Source: an uncultured Prevotellaceae bacterium
GTDB lineage: Bacteria > Bacteroidota > Bacteroidia > Bacteroidales > Bacteroidaceae
Length of the DNA: 64,000 nt
Reading direction: 5' to 3'
NCBI GenBank assembly: GCA_902780635.1
Contig: CACZGH010000017.1
Location: forward strand, 38,828 to 102,827
Shown: piece after piece, positions 7,910-17,181 of the stretch
Numbering within the stretch: position 1 is the first letter of the stretch
How the letters are laid out: each line of letters opens with the position of its first letter
The notes under the pieces: model-generated
Databases searched by the model: none
What the model was told of the DNA's origin: nothing
Seen by the model: the letters and a program-made list of their open reading frames with translations, nothing else
Made by a program: the position numbers and the translations under genes

Positions 7910-9040
7910 TTAAAACAGTCTATCTTTTTGGATGAATTTTTTCAGTTTCGCCTTGGGTATGAGGAAATGTGAGATGCCATCGGCGTAAGCTCCTATCTGA
8001 TAGGGCTGAAAGCTGAACACCACATAATCATCGAAGATGGCAGCCTGAGGCATGTCACAGTCGCCGATGTCATGCCCTTGACGCCTCATCTCTTCTTCAA
8101 GCACTGCCTTGACCTCCTGCTCCGTGCCGAAGCGGAAGAGATTCCAGTTTTTCACCACTTCCTGTTTTTTCATGTCGAACGTGATATAGCGCTCTATCGG
8201 GAAGTCGTGAGCGCCATATGCGTAGAAATTGGTGGAAATAAAGAGCGTGACGAACCGATCGCTGACAAAGCGCGGCGAGATGAAGATGCGCAGATAACTG
8301 AGTGGGAATGAGAAGTCGAGGTTTTTTAGATAATACACCTGCCTCATATACAAATCCCGGAAGTGGTCGGCTATGCCCTGAGCGTCGTTGATGTCGTCTA
8401 TCTCGAAAGCCTCGGGATGCTGTTTTCGTAGCACAGCCGTGGGCAATGTGTTCTCGTCGACATTCTTTTCCAAATAGACATCATCATAATAGAGCATGTC
8501 CATATTGGTGAAGGTGTCGATATAGTTGATCATCCAAAATCTCAGATAGTCCCATTTCTCCCCCTGAGCCGTGGGGAAATCCATCAGTAGTTTAAAACCG
8601 AAATTATTGGTGTCGCATGCCTTGAAATTGCAGGGCGACTCTGTTTCACATCGTGTGAAGAGATGGGGGTATTTGTTGTCGACAAACATGCTATCAGCCT
8701 TGAGGCTGCTCAGCGGCCTACGCAGGTCCTCACACCCCAGCCGGGCACAGATATCTCCATGCTGATAGAGTGTGTCGGCCGGTACAGCAGGACCGATGAT
8801 AAACGTCTCTCGTGCCTCGGAGATCAAAGACAAAAAATGCACTCTCTCATAATCCTCATAGAGGAGGTAATATTCCATACCATTGATATTCATGAGCGAG
8901 TCGGAAGTGGCATTTCTGACATCCTCAACGAATCCAGCATATTCCTGTGCAACAGACACTTGCGAGCCTGTAGTCAGCCAAATCCATACAAATAGTCTGA
9001 GTAAAACAGAAGACTTATCAAAACTGCCTTTCATCATCAT
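7910..9040 (-). CDS. Exported protein with a DUF3298/RsiV-like C-terminal domain
   Basis: A 376-residue protein with an N-terminal hydrophobic signal (LLRLFVWIWLTTGSQVSVAQ). The C-terminal 150 residues have the pattern of the DUF3298 fold: NFYAYGAHDFPIERYITFDM, then VVFSFQPYQIGAYADGISHFLIPKAKLKKF. The N-terminal half, including NINGMEYYLLYEDYERVHFLSLISEA, is not recognised. Three consecutive ATG codons (9040, 9037, 9034) could each be the start. A role in envelope biology is likely from export, but no specific function is supported. Confidence 0.65.
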   Translation of the reverse strand: MMMKGSFDKSSVLLRLFVWIWLTTGSQVSVAQEYAGFVEDVRNATSDSLMNINGMEYYLLYEDYERVHFLSLISEARETFIIGPAVPADTLYQHGDICARLGCEDLRRPLSSLKADSMFVDNKYPHLFTRCETESPCNFKACDTNNFGFKLLMDFPTAQGEKWDYLRFWMINYIDTFTNMDMLYYDDVYLEKNVDENTLPTAVLRKQHPEAFEIDDINDAQGIADHFRDLYMRQVYYLKNLDFSFPLSYLRIFISPRFVSDRFVTLFISTNFYAYGAHDFPIERYITFDMKKQEVVKNWNLFRFGTEQEVKAVLEEEMRRQGHDIGDCDMPQAAIFDDYVVFSFQPYQIGAYADGISHFLIPKAKLKKFIQKDRLF

Positions 9041-9181
9041 TCATTCATTCTCCAATACATTTCCAAAGAATAGCGTGCGAAATTACGCTATTTTTTATTG
9101 ATTTGGAAAAAAGTAGGCCATTATTTTGAGCCAACTATTGTTAAATTTTGCAAAACCAAAAAACAGGGTATGTTCTACGCC

Positions 9182-10282
9182 TTAAGAGAAACGATTGACT
9201 GCCTCTGCCACCCGTCTTGCCTCCTCCCATGTGAGTTCTGGTCCAACAGGCAGGCTCAAAACCGTGTCATGGATGCGTTCTGTGACAGGCAACACCACCC
9301 TGCTCCACTCTTCGTAGCACTTCTGATGATGTGGCGGAATAGGATAATGCACCTGTGTCTCTATCCCCTGCGAGAGAAGATATTGTTGGAGACGGTCACG
9401 ATCGGGGCAGAGAATAGGAAAGAGGTGCCACACGTTTTGCTCTTCCGGTATGACAATGGGCAAAGACACCAGAGGTTGATGGATAGACTGGTAGTAATAA
9501 GCGGCGAGGCGTCGACGCCGTGCGTTCTCTTCATCCAAATACTGAAGTCGCACATTGAGCACCGCTGCCTGCATCTCATCAAGGCGGCTATTTCGTCCTT
9601 TGTAGTCGAAGACATATTTTTGAGATGAGCCATAGTTACGCATTGCTCTCACACAGGCAGCCAATGTCTCATCGTCGGTGGTCACCGCCCCGGCGTCTCC
9701 CATAGCGCCTAGGTTCTTAGTGGGATAAAAGCTATGTGCAGCCGCATGTCCCAATGAGCCCGTTTTATGCCCATTGTAGGAGCATCCGTGTGCTTGTGCG
9801 TTGTCTTCGACAAGCAACAAATGGTATTTTTTGCAGATGTTCTCCAACTGCTCACCATAAGCGCATCTGCCATACAGGTGAACCGTGAGAATGGACCGTG
9901 TACGTTGCGTCATTTTCTCCTCTATACGCGAGGGGTCTATCAGCAATGTGTCCATTTCCGGCTCCACGAGCACCGGTGTCAGTCCACACTCAGAGATAGC
10001 AAGGATGGAGGCAATATATGTATTGGCTGGCACGATGACCTCATCTCCTGGCTTCATCCAGCCCAGTTGGATATAGGCCCTGTATATCAGGACGATGGCA
10101 TCCAGTCCGTTACCTACACCAACACAAAACTTGGTGCTGATGTAGGCGGCATACTGTTGCTCAAACAGAGTCACTTGTCTGCCCAACACATACCACCCAC
10201 CGTCTATCACCTCACACACCGCCTTCTTGATTTCATCGGCATGCAGAGAGGTGCGTTTTTTGAGACTTAAAAATTCTATCAT
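9182..10282 (-). CDS. DegT/DnrJ/EryC1/StrS-family sugar aminotransferase
   Basis: A 366-residue PLP enzyme of typical length for the family that transfers an amino group to a keto-sugar nucleotide. The PLP lysine is Lys189 in SFYPTKNLGAMGD; VEDNAQAHG supplies the aspartate that contacts the pyridine nitrogen; MRNYGSSQKY and the RLDEMQAAVL motif are family hallmarks. It should work in synthesis of an amino sugar for LPS O-antigen, capsule or glycan decoration. The exact sugar is not determinable and no other pathway gene is adjacent. A TATTTTTG -7 element (10334-10327, minus strand) lies 45 bases upstream. Confidence 0.85.
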   Translation of the reverse strand: MIEFLSLKKRTSLHADEIKKAVCEVIDGGWYVLGRQVTLFEQQYAAYISTKFCVGVGNGLDAIVLIYRAYIQLGWMKPGDEVIVPANTYIASILAISECGLTPVLVEPEMDTLLIDPSRIEEKMTQRTRSILTVHLYGRCAYGEQLENICKKYHLLLVEDNAQAHGCSYNGHKTGSLGHAAAHSFYPTKNLGAMGDAGAVTTDDETLAACVRAMRNYGSSQKYVFDYKGRNSRLDEMQAAVLNVRLQYLDEENARRRRLAAYYYQSIHQPLVSLPIVIPEEQNVWHLFPILCPDRDRLQQYLLSQGIETQVHYPIPPHHQKCYEEWSRVVLPVTERIHDTVLSLPVGPELTWEEARRVAEAVNRFS

Positions 10283-10326
10283 GATGACTTATTGTTCGCA
10301 AGAGCTCAACTTCATGAAATCGGTTG

Positions 10327-10473
10327 CAAAAATACAAAAAATGTGAAACAAAAACTCCTTATACTATAACTATTTGAAAAAAACATTTGATGCATCATCT
10401 GTATCCGAATCAAGTGACAACCTAAAAAAAAGCACTATATATTTTCCCATTTGAATCATTCTTTATAATTTTG
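10327..10473. promoter_or_regulatory. Divergent -7 elements for the aminotransferase and murF-alr genes
   Basis: Minus-strand TATTTTTG at 10334-10327 serves the aminotransferase. Plus-strand TAATTTTG at 10466-10473 serves murF-alr. The expected murF-alr transcription start near 10480 leaves a 29-base leader to the ATG at 10509. Confidence 0.5.
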
Positions 10474-10508
10474 CACCTCAGAATGAGGATAAATTGGACT
10501 TATCAACT

Positions 10509-12983
10509 ATGACATACACAATAGACAAAATTGCGTCACTGACAGGAGCACACCGTTTTGGCGACTCTGAAGCTGACGTAGAATGGTTGCTCACAGACAG
10601 CCGTTCGCTGAGTTTTCCTGAAACAACTTTGTTTTTCGCTTTGAAGAGTGAGCGCAACGACGCCCACCGCTATATCCCCGAGCTGTACCGACGTGGTGTG
10701 AAAAACTATGTGGTGGAGCGTTTGCCCGAAGGCTGGCGTGAGCACTACCCGGACTGCAACTTCCTGCGTGTGGAGAACACGCTGACCGCCCTGCAGCGTC
10801 TGGCAGAGCGCCATCGTGACAGTTTCAACATCCCCATTATAGGCATCACGGGCAGCAATGGTAAGACCGTAGTGAAAGAATGGCTTTATCAGTTGCTCTC
10901 CCCTTCGATGACAGTGACACGTTCACCGCGCAGCTATAACTCGCAGATTGGTGTTCCCCTGTCGGTGTGGTTGCTCAACAGCCACAGCCAAGTAGGCATC
11001 TTCGAGGCAGGTATCAGTCAGCCTGGCGAGATGTCAGCACTTTGCGATATCATCCAACCCACCATTGGTGTTCTGACCAACCTGGGATCCGCCCACCAGG
11101 AAAACTTCGACAGCATTGAGCACAAATGTCTTGAGAAGCTGGCACTCTTCAAAGATGCCAAAGTATTGATTTACAATGCTGACGACCCGGTCATCAACCG
11201 CACATTAGCCACTTCCGGTTTTCATGGCGAGCGGCTCTGCTGGTCACAGACAGACACCACTGTCGCTATGTTTATCCGTCACATCAACAAACAAGGATCA
11301 TCGACCACCATAGAGTATCAGTATCAAGGAGCCGTTTCTTCCTACACGATTCCCTTCATCGACGAGGCCTCCATCACCAACTCTATTATCTGTGCCACCG
11401 TAGCACTCTACTTAAGCATAGACACAGCGCTGTTGTCCACCCGTATGCGCACTTTGGAGCCTGTGGCCATGCGCTTAGAGGTGAAAGAGGGTCGTAACGG
11501 ATGTACCCTCATCAATGACTCATACAACTCCGACCTCAAGTCTCTCGACATCGCCCTTGACTTTATGAGCCGCCGTCCCGACCATCAGAATAGGAAGCGC
11601 ACACTGATACTGAGTGATATCTATCAGAGTGGAGTCAGCGCAGAAGAACTGTACCGCCAAGTATCCGACCTGGCCGTCGAGCGTGGCATAGAGAAATTCA
11701 TCGGTATCGGTCCTGAGATCTCTTCACAAAAGGACAAGGTAGCCATCGCAGACAAGGCATTCTTCGACGACTGCGATGCGTTGATTTCCAGCGACACCTT
11801 CGCCTCTCTCCACGATGAGGTGATCTTGCTCAAAGGAGCTAGACGGTTCAGTTTTGACCATCTGACAGAGTTGCTTGAGCAGCGCGTACATGAGACCATC
11901 CTGGAGGTGAACCTCAACGCTGTGGTAGCCAACCTGAACTACTATCGCAGTATGCTGAAGCCCACCACCAAAATCGTGTGCATGATCAAGGCCAACGGCT
12001 ATGGTACTGGTGCTGTGGAAATCGCCAAAACACTTCAAGACCACCGTGTGGACTACTTAGCTGTGGCTGTGGCCGACGAGGGTGTAACCCTCCGCAAGAA
12101 CGGCATCACCTGCAATATCATGGTGATGAACCCCGAGATGAGTTCATTCAAGACCCTTTTCGACTATGAACTCGAGCCAGAAGTGTACAGTTTCAGACTG
12201 CTCGACGCTCTCGTAAATGCTGCCAGCAAAGAAGGTATCACCGGCTATCCCGTACACATCAAGCTTGACACAGGCATGCACCGACTTGGCTTTAACCCTC
12301 TCACCGAAATTGACCGTCTCATTGACCAGCTGACTCATCAAGACGCTATCCTGCCCCGGTCGGTATTCTCTCATTTTGTTGGTTCTGACAGCGATGGCTT
12401 TGATGAGTTCTCCACCAAACAATATGAACGGTTTATTTATGGAAGCCAACGGCTCCAGGCTGCCTATTCCCACAAGATACTTCGCCACATAGACAACAGC
12501 GCCGGCATCGAGCATTTCCCTGAGCGGCAGTTGGACATGTGCCGTCTGGGACTTGGGCTTTACGGTGTCAGCAGCCGTGACAATCGCATCCTGCACACAG
12601 TGAGCACCCTGAAGACCACCATTCTTCAACTGCGCCATGTGCCCAAGGAAGACACGGTGGGCTACAGCCGTAAAGGTATACTCACCCGCGACAGTGTGAT
12701 AGCTGCCATCCCAATAGGCTATGCCGACGGTCTGAACCGCGGTTTGGGCCGTGGCAGATGCTACTGTCTTGTCAATGGCCGGAAAGCTCCCTATATCGGC
12801 AACATCTGCATGGATGTAGCCATGATCGACGTGACCGACATCGACTGCCATGAGGGAGACAGTGTGGAAATCTTCGGTGAGCACCTGCCTGTGACCGTCC
12901 TTTCAGACACCTTAGGCACGATACCCTATGAGATTTTCACCTCTGTGAGCGACCGTGTGAAACGTATTTATTATCAAGATTAA
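10509..12983 (+). CDS. murF-alr: Bifunctional MurF ligase / alanine racemase
   Basis: A fusion of 824 residues. The N-terminal half is MurF, which adds D-Ala-D-Ala to UDP-MurNAc-tripeptide: P-loop GITGSNGKT near residues 112-120, then the ligase motifs GIFEAGISQPGEM and LINDSYNSDLKS. The C-terminal half (from about 450) is alanine racemase, making D-alanine: PLP lysine near residue 494 in CMIKANGYGTG, HIKLDTGMHRLGF, and the tyrosine-containing VGYSRKGIL. The fusion is a known arrangement in Bacteroidetes and joins supply of D-alanine to its use in peptidoglycan. ATG 10509 is preferred to a TTG five codons upstream. The YitT gene follows 12 bp downstream. Confidence 0.92.
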   Translation: MTYTIDKIASLTGAHRFGDSEADVEWLLTDSRSLSFPETTLFFALKSERNDAHRYIPELYRRGVKNYVVERLPEGWREHYPDCNFLRVENTLTALQRLAERHRDSFNIPIIGITGSNGKTVVKEWLYQLLSPSMTVTRSPRSYNSQIGVPLSVWLLNSHSQVGIFEAGISQPGEMSALCDIIQPTIGVLTNLGSAHQENFDSIEHKCLEKLALFKDAKVLIYNADDPVINRTLATSGFHGERLCWSQTDTTVAMFIRHINKQGSSTTIEYQYQGAVSSYTIPFIDEASITNSIICATVALYLSIDTALLSTRMRTLEPVAMRLEVKEGRNGCTLINDSYNSDLKSLDIALDFMSRRPDHQNRKRTLILSDIYQSGVSAEELYRQVSDLAVERGIEKFIGIGPEISSQKDKVAIADKAFFDDCDALISSDTFASLHDEVILLKGARRFSFDHLTELLEQRVHETILEVNLNAVVANLNYYRSMLKPTTKIVCMIKANGYGTGAVEIAKTLQDHRVDYLAVAVADEGVTLRKNGITCNIMVMNPEMSSFKTLFDYELEPEVYSFRLLDALVNAASKEGITGYPVHIKLDTGMHRLGFNPLTEIDRLIDQLTHQDAILPRSVFSHFVGSDSDGFDEFSTKQYERFIYGSQRLQAAYSHKILRHIDNSAGIEHFPERQLDMCRLGLGLYGVSSRDNRILHTVSTLKTTILQLRHVPKEDTVGYSRKGILTRDSVIAAIPIGYADGLNRGLGRGRCYCLVNGRKAPYIGNICMDVAMIDVTDIDCHEGDSVEIFGEHLPVTVLSDTLGTIPYEIFTSVSDRVKRIYYQD

Positions 12984-12995
12984 GCCTCCACGACC

Positions 12996-13877
12996 ATGGA
13001 ACCCAAGAACAATGCAAACAAAAAGCTAAAGGCAGAATTTCTGGACTATGCGATGATCGTGATCGCCATGATGTCATACTGCATCGGGTGGGTCATCTTT
13101 CTCCTTCCCAATGACATCACGACAGGTGGTGTGCCTGGTATCTCATCCATCCTGTACTGGGGGTTGGGCATCCCTGTGCAAGTGTCCTATTTCATCATCA
13201 ATGCCATCCTTCTGTTGGTGGCACTCCGTGTGCTGGGATGGCGTTTCTGCATGAAGACCATCTTCGCCGTCATCCTGCTTACACTTTTCCTCTCCGCCAT
13301 GACCAATGTGGGAAAAGAGATTCACCTGTTGGCCGACGAGCCCTTCATGGCCAGTATCATCGGCGCTATCTTCTGCGGTTCAGGGGTCGGTTTAGGCTTA
13401 GCTTTCAACGGCAGCACCGGCGGCACCGACATCGTTGCCGCCATTGTCAACAAATACCATGACATCTCTCTTGGCAAAGTCATCCTTCTTTGCGATATCA
13501 TTATCATCACATCATCGTATCTTGTCTTTCATGACTGGGAAAAAGTGATCTACGGTTATGTGGTGCTGTGTGTCACGGCTTTCTGTATCGACCAAGTGGT
13601 CAACTCAAGGAGGAGTTCCGTGCAGTTTTTTATCATCTCAAATCATTATGAGGAGATTGCGAGGCGCATCAACCAGGAGCCCCATCGCGGTGTGACAGTA
13701 CTCAATGCCCAAGGTTTTTACTCAGGGAATGATGTGAAAATGCTGTTTGTGCTCGCCAAGAAACGTCAGTCTGTGCAGATCTTCCACATTATCAATGAGG
13801 TGGACCCCCATGCCTTTGTCAGCCAAAGCCGTGTGATTGGTGTCTATGGCGAGGGCTTTGACCACTTTAAGTTTTGA
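12996..13877 (+). CDS. YitT-family membrane protein (DUF161 + DUF2179)
   Basis: A 293-residue protein. Five to six hydrophobic helices make up roughly residues 15-205, with the family signatures LLPNDITTGGVPGIS and GLAFNGSTGGTDIVAAIVNKY. A soluble C-terminal domain follows (HRGVTVLNAQGFYSGNDVKMLFVLAKKRQ), matching DUF2179. Members are common in Bacteroidetes and Firmicutes, but their transport substrate or role is not established. The gene follows murF-alr by 12 bp and is probably in the same transcript. It is convergent with the DMT transporter gene, 20 bp away. Confidence 0.85.
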   Translation: MEPKNNANKKLKAEFLDYAMIVIAMMSYCIGWVIFLLPNDITTGGVPGISSILYWGLGIPVQVSYFIINAILLLVALRVLGWRFCMKTIFAVILLTLFLSAMTNVGKEIHLLADEPFMASIIGAIFCGSGVGLGLAFNGSTGGTDIVAAIVNKYHDISLGKVILLCDIIIITSSYLVFHDWEKVIYGYVVLCVTAFCIDQVVNSRRSSVQFFIISNHYEEIARRINQEPHRGVTVLNAQGFYSGNDVKMLFVLAKKRQSVQIFHIINEVDPHAFVSQSRVIGVYGEGFDHFKF

Positions 13878-13897
13878 CATGATGTCGTCGTTATACC

Positions 13898-14797
13898 TTA
13901 TGATTTCTTCTTTTCTGGTGTGATGGTGACGATGTATGCACCGAGGAGGACGAGGATGGCAGCCACGGGCTTATCCCAAGTGAGGTGGTCTTGCCCAATG
14001 GCGATAGCCACCAGTGAGGCCACAACCGGCTGTATGTTGGTATAGATGCTGACCGTGGTGGCTCTCAAGAATTTCATAGCGTAAGGGATGAGGAAATATC
14101 CGAGTCCAGTGGCAAAAAGCACGATAAACGCCATCTCCAGCACCCCACTCCATCCCCACTCGGCGGAATAAAGTCTCTGCTGCGGTTCCATCAGTGCGAT
14201 GGGCAACATGACAACGGCGGAGATCAAGAAGAAATACTTCATCTGTGTGACAGCAGAGTATTTGGCTGAGACCTTACGGGTGATAATCAGATAGACAGCC
14301 CAGGTAAGCACGCTCAATACGGCGAGTGTGATGCCTAACAGGTCATCAGACCCAGCCCCGCTAGTCCAAGAAAAATAAAGCATCAACAAGGCGCCACCGA
14401 TACCCATCACCACACCCACGATTTTCAGTCCTGAAATGCGCTCTTTCAAGAAGATGGCAGCAAGTATCATCACAGCGATAGGAGTCAATGCAGCCACCAA
14501 AGAGAAATAGACTGGTGTGGTGAACTTCAATGCCTCAGCGGTCAGTGTCTGTGAGATGACAAAACCGAGCAGGCCGCCGAGTAGCAGCACCACCATATCT
14601 TTTTTCTCAACATGCTCTTTCGGCATAAATGCAGCCACCACCCAGAAAATGAGGGCAGCGAAGACACAACGCGATGCCATATATCCGATGGGAGTCACCC
14701 AATCGTCCAACAATGCTTTTGTGACAGGCACACCCAATCCGAAAATCACGTTTGCCATTAAGATGGCGATATGTCCTTTTGTTTTGTCGAAAGCCAT
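13898..14797 (-). CDS. DMT-superfamily (EamA) transporter
   Basis: A 299-residue protein with about ten hydrophobic helices in two EamA repeats; each repeat ends in the pattern seen in GVVMGIGGALLMLYF and AAILVLLGAYIVTITPEKKKS. EamA proteins usually export amino acids or other small metabolites. The substrate is unknown. The CDF transporter gene lies upstream on the same strand with a 30-bp gap, so co-transcription is possible. Confidence 0.85.
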   Translation of the reverse strand: MAFDKTKGHIAILMANVIFGLGVPVTKALLDDWVTPIGYMASRCVFAALIFWVVAAFMPKEHVEKKDMVVLLLGGLLGFVISQTLTAEALKFTTPVYFSLVAALTPIAVMILAAIFLKERISGLKIVGVVMGIGGALLMLYFSWTSGAGSDDLLGITLAVLSVLTWAVYLIITRKVSAKYSAVTQMKYFFLISAVVMLPIALMEPQQRLYSAEWGWSGVLEMAFIVLFATGLGYFLIPYAMKFLRATTVSIYTNIQPVVASLVAIAIGQDHLTWDKPVAAILVLLGAYIVTITPEKKKS

Positions 14798-14827
14798 TTT
14801 TAGGGAATTAGAAATTAGTTGTGGTGA

Positions 14828-15739
14828 TTAGGAATTAGGATTGGGGGCTTTTACTGGCTCTACGTGGATGCCAATATGGGTAGAGAGACCGAAACGCTCT
14901 CTCAACCGATCCTCGATATGGCAGACATGCTCATGAGCCACACTGACGGTTTGCTCTCCAGGCACTCTGACATGCATTTCGATGGCAATGTCTTTGCCGA
15001 TGCGGCGGGTCATGATGTGATGAACATCGCTGACCTCTTCCTCTTCAGCTGCAATACTTGCGATTTCCGCCTCCACGTCATCAGAAAGGCTCTTCTCAAG
15101 GAGTTCGTTCATGGAAGCCACGATCAGCTGATAGGCCACTCTCAATATGAAGAAACTCACGATGATGGCGGTGATAGGGTCTAGAACCCGCCACTTGGCT
15201 CCAAGAAACATTGCTCCTGCGATACCAATCGTAGTGCCGATAGAGGAAAGAGCGTCGGTGCGGTGATGCCAAGCGTTGGCGGCCACAGCCTGGCTGCCGG
15301 TCTTGCGAGCTTTGGCTATTGTGAAACGATAAGCCCATTCTTTCAGGATGATGCTCACGATAGCAGCAAACAAGGCGATATATCCTGGGCTTTCCAAGAT
15401 TTGTCCTCTGATTCCCTGAATAGTCTCCAGCACACCATTGTAGCAAACCATGACGCCTACAGCCAGCAGCATCAGCCCCACGATGGCCGTGGCAAGTGTC
15501 TCATATTTTCCATGTCCATAGTCATGGTCGGCGTCCTTAGGTTTATTGCCCCAGTGCACAAAAAGCATCACTATCACATCAGTGATGAGGTCAGAGAGTG
15601 AATGCACTGCGTCTGCCACCATGGCGGCAGAATTGCCTAAAATGCCAGCTATGAATTTAAACGTCATCAGCAGCACATTGATCACGCTGCCTCGAAGCGT
15701 CACCTTATATATATCTTTCGTGCGTGTTATCTCATCCAT
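14828..15739 (-). CDS. Cation diffusion facilitator (CDF) metal exporter
   Basis: A 303-residue CDF-family efflux protein. Both halves of the transport site are visible as HxxxD pairs: VADAVHSLSDLITD in helix 2 and NAWHHRTDALSS in helix 5. About six membrane helices are followed by a cytoplasmic C-terminal domain (DVHHIMTRRIGKDIAIEMHVRVPGEQ) that binds metal and dimerises. It exports a divalent metal such as zinc, iron or manganese by proton exchange; specificity cannot be read with confidence. ATG 15739 is preferred; an in-frame ATG 24 bases upstream is also possible. Confidence 0.88.
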   Translation of the reverse strand: MDEITRTKDIYKVTLRGSVINVLLMTFKFIAGILGNSAAMVADAVHSLSDLITDVIVMLFVHWGNKPKDADHDYGHGKYETLATAIVGLMLLAVGVMVCYNGVLETIQGIRGQILESPGYIALFAAIVSIILKEWAYRFTIAKARKTGSQAVAANAWHHRTDALSSIGTTIGIAGAMFLGAKWRVLDPITAIIVSFFILRVAYQLIVASMNELLEKSLSDDVEAEIASIAAEEEEVSDVHHIMTRRIGKDIAIEMHVRVPGEQTVSVAHEHVCHIEDRLRERFGLSTHIGIHVEPVKAPNPNS

Positions 15740-15802
15740 AATGCAAAGTGTGATTTTATTCATGCAAAGTTAAAGATATTTTGCCGATTCCACAACTTTT
15801 TT

Positions 15803-15833
15803 TTGTCATTTATCTATTTTCTTTATAATTTTG
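15803..15833 (+). promoter_or_regulatory. Bacteroidetes promoter for the FKBP gene
   Basis: TTG at 15803-15805, 20 bases, then TAATTTTG at 15826-15833. The leader to the ATG at 15916 is about 75 bases. Confidence 0.7.
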
Positions 15834-15915
15834 CAGTCTACGAGCGAGAGGTGGTACATCAGGCAGCTCCTTGAACATCGAACCTCAAAAAAAGCTCATC
15901 CAACAATCAAGCAAA

Positions 15916-16992
15916 ATGAAACAGAAATCTACGGCTCAGAATGTCCGGCCTGCAGTGAGGCCGGCCGCAACCAGAAAAAAAAGTCAAAAACGTAAGCCTT
16001 TGCTCATCATCCTTTTGGTGATAGGCTGTGCTGCGTTGGGCTATTTGGCATTCATGCTCTTCGGCAACAACTACAAGAGCAATGCCATGAAAGCGAAGGT
16101 CAATGCCATTGTAGCAGCAAGGCTCGCCAACATCATGTTGAGCGACTATCAGACCAACTGGGTGCGAGTGGAAGTGGAAAAGCTGGCCATGAACGACAAG
16201 GGTGAGTGGGTGTCGACATCGGATGCAAAACAAGCGATTGCCTGGCGCCAACAATACTTCAAAGAAAAAGGCGCCGAACAAGTGCTCGACCAACTGTGGG
16301 GAGACCTTCAGGACGAGGTGGGCAGCATGAGTCTGACACCCGCCAAATACAGAGACACTCAGACATCGTTTAAGTCACTGCTGGAGGATATGTCTGAATT
16401 GGTGCAACTCACCAAGAACCCAGGCGACTCACTGCTGGCTATGAGTGCGCGGTTGGTAGAGCTCAACAATCGCATCGACAGTGACTTGGAAGCCTCGGAC
16501 TTCAATTTCTGGATTACTTTCGATGACATCAAATTGAAAACCGACGAAGTGGCTACGCTCATCACAGACAAAGACTTGGCGGAGCAGATCGGCAAAGAGC
16601 GTGACAAAAGACAAAACAGCGCTGTCAACGCCATGAAATACCGCCAGATGGGATTTGTTGAACTGAAAAAAGGCAAAGGTGTGCTTTATCGTGAACTCGT
16701 AAAAGGAAAAGGTCCCAAACCCAAAGATGACACCAAAGTGAGACTGAACTACGAAGGGAAACTTATGGATGGCACTGTGTTTGACAGTTCATACAAAAGA
16801 GGTGATGCTGTAACCATGCGTCCAAGTCAGACTGTACCTGGTTTCTGGCATTCGCTCATCAATATGCCTGTAGGTTCGAAATGGGAGATTTTCATCCCTT
16901 ATTCCGAGGCTTATGGAGACCGTGCAGCTGGAGCCGTCAAGCCCTATTCCGATTTGGAATTCACTATTGAAGTACTTGGGATAGAAGAATAA
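15916..16992 (+). CDS. Membrane-anchored FKBP-type peptidyl-prolyl isomerase
   Basis: A 358-residue protein. A basic N-terminal tail (about 1-25) leads into one membrane helix (KRKPLLIILLVIGCAALGYLAFMLFG, about 26-51). A middle region of about 200 residues is largely helical and not recognised. The C-terminal FKBP domain starts near residue 260: VRLNYEGKLMDGTVFDSSYKR, then VPGFWHSLINMPVGSKWEIF and DLEFTIEVLGI. It should catalyse cis-trans proline isomerisation outside the cytoplasm as a folding helper. The middle region may be a chaperone or dimerisation domain. ATG 15916 is chosen over a TTG 45 bases upstream. A hairpin terminator follows. Confidence 0.85.
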   Translation: MKQKSTAQNVRPAVRPAATRKKSQKRKPLLIILLVIGCAALGYLAFMLFGNNYKSNAMKAKVNAIVAARLANIMLSDYQTNWVRVEVEKLAMNDKGEWVSTSDAKQAIAWRQQYFKEKGAEQVLDQLWGDLQDEVGSMSLTPAKYRDTQTSFKSLLEDMSELVQLTKNPGDSLLAMSARLVELNNRIDSDLEASDFNFWITFDDIKLKTDEVATLITDKDLAEQIGKERDKRQNSAVNAMKYRQMGFVELKKGKGVLYRELVKGKGPKPKDDTKVRLNYEGKLMDGTVFDSSYKRGDAVTMRPSQTVPGFWHSLINMPVGSKWEIFIPYSEAYGDRAAGAVKPYSDLEFTIEVLGIEE

Positions 16993-17022
16993 TCGATTTT
17001 TTGAATAAAAATCTCACGCTCT

Positions 17023-17047
17023 GAAAAGCAAAAATATTTTGCTTTTC
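17023..17047 (+). terminator. Hairpin terminator after the FKBP gene
   Basis: An 11-bp stem GAAAAGCAAAA / TTTTGCTTTTC with a 3-base loop, 31 bases after the FKBP stop codon. It is AT-rich and lacks a long T run. Confidence 0.55.
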
Positions 17048-17133
17048 TCTCGCTTAAACGATTTTTTCACTATCTCTGACCTGAAGGTCCAAGATAGGAT
17101 ACACCTCAGAAATGAAAATAAATTAATTTTATT

Positions 17134-17163
17134 TTGCATTTCATTCGGTTTTCACTATCTTTG
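17134..17163 (+). promoter_or_regulatory. Bacteroidetes promoter for the beta-barrel protein gene
   Basis: TTG at 17134-17136, 19 bases, then TATCTTTG at 17156-17163. The upstream in-frame TTG codon is therefore the -33 element, not a start codon. Confidence 0.75.
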
Positions 17164-17181
17164 CAGGCAAATTTGTTCGTT

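Noticed and set aside
12144-12884. 246-codon minus-strand frame antisense to murF-alr
   Set aside because: Lies wholly inside the racemase domain; low-complexity His/Val composition typical of a shadow frame.
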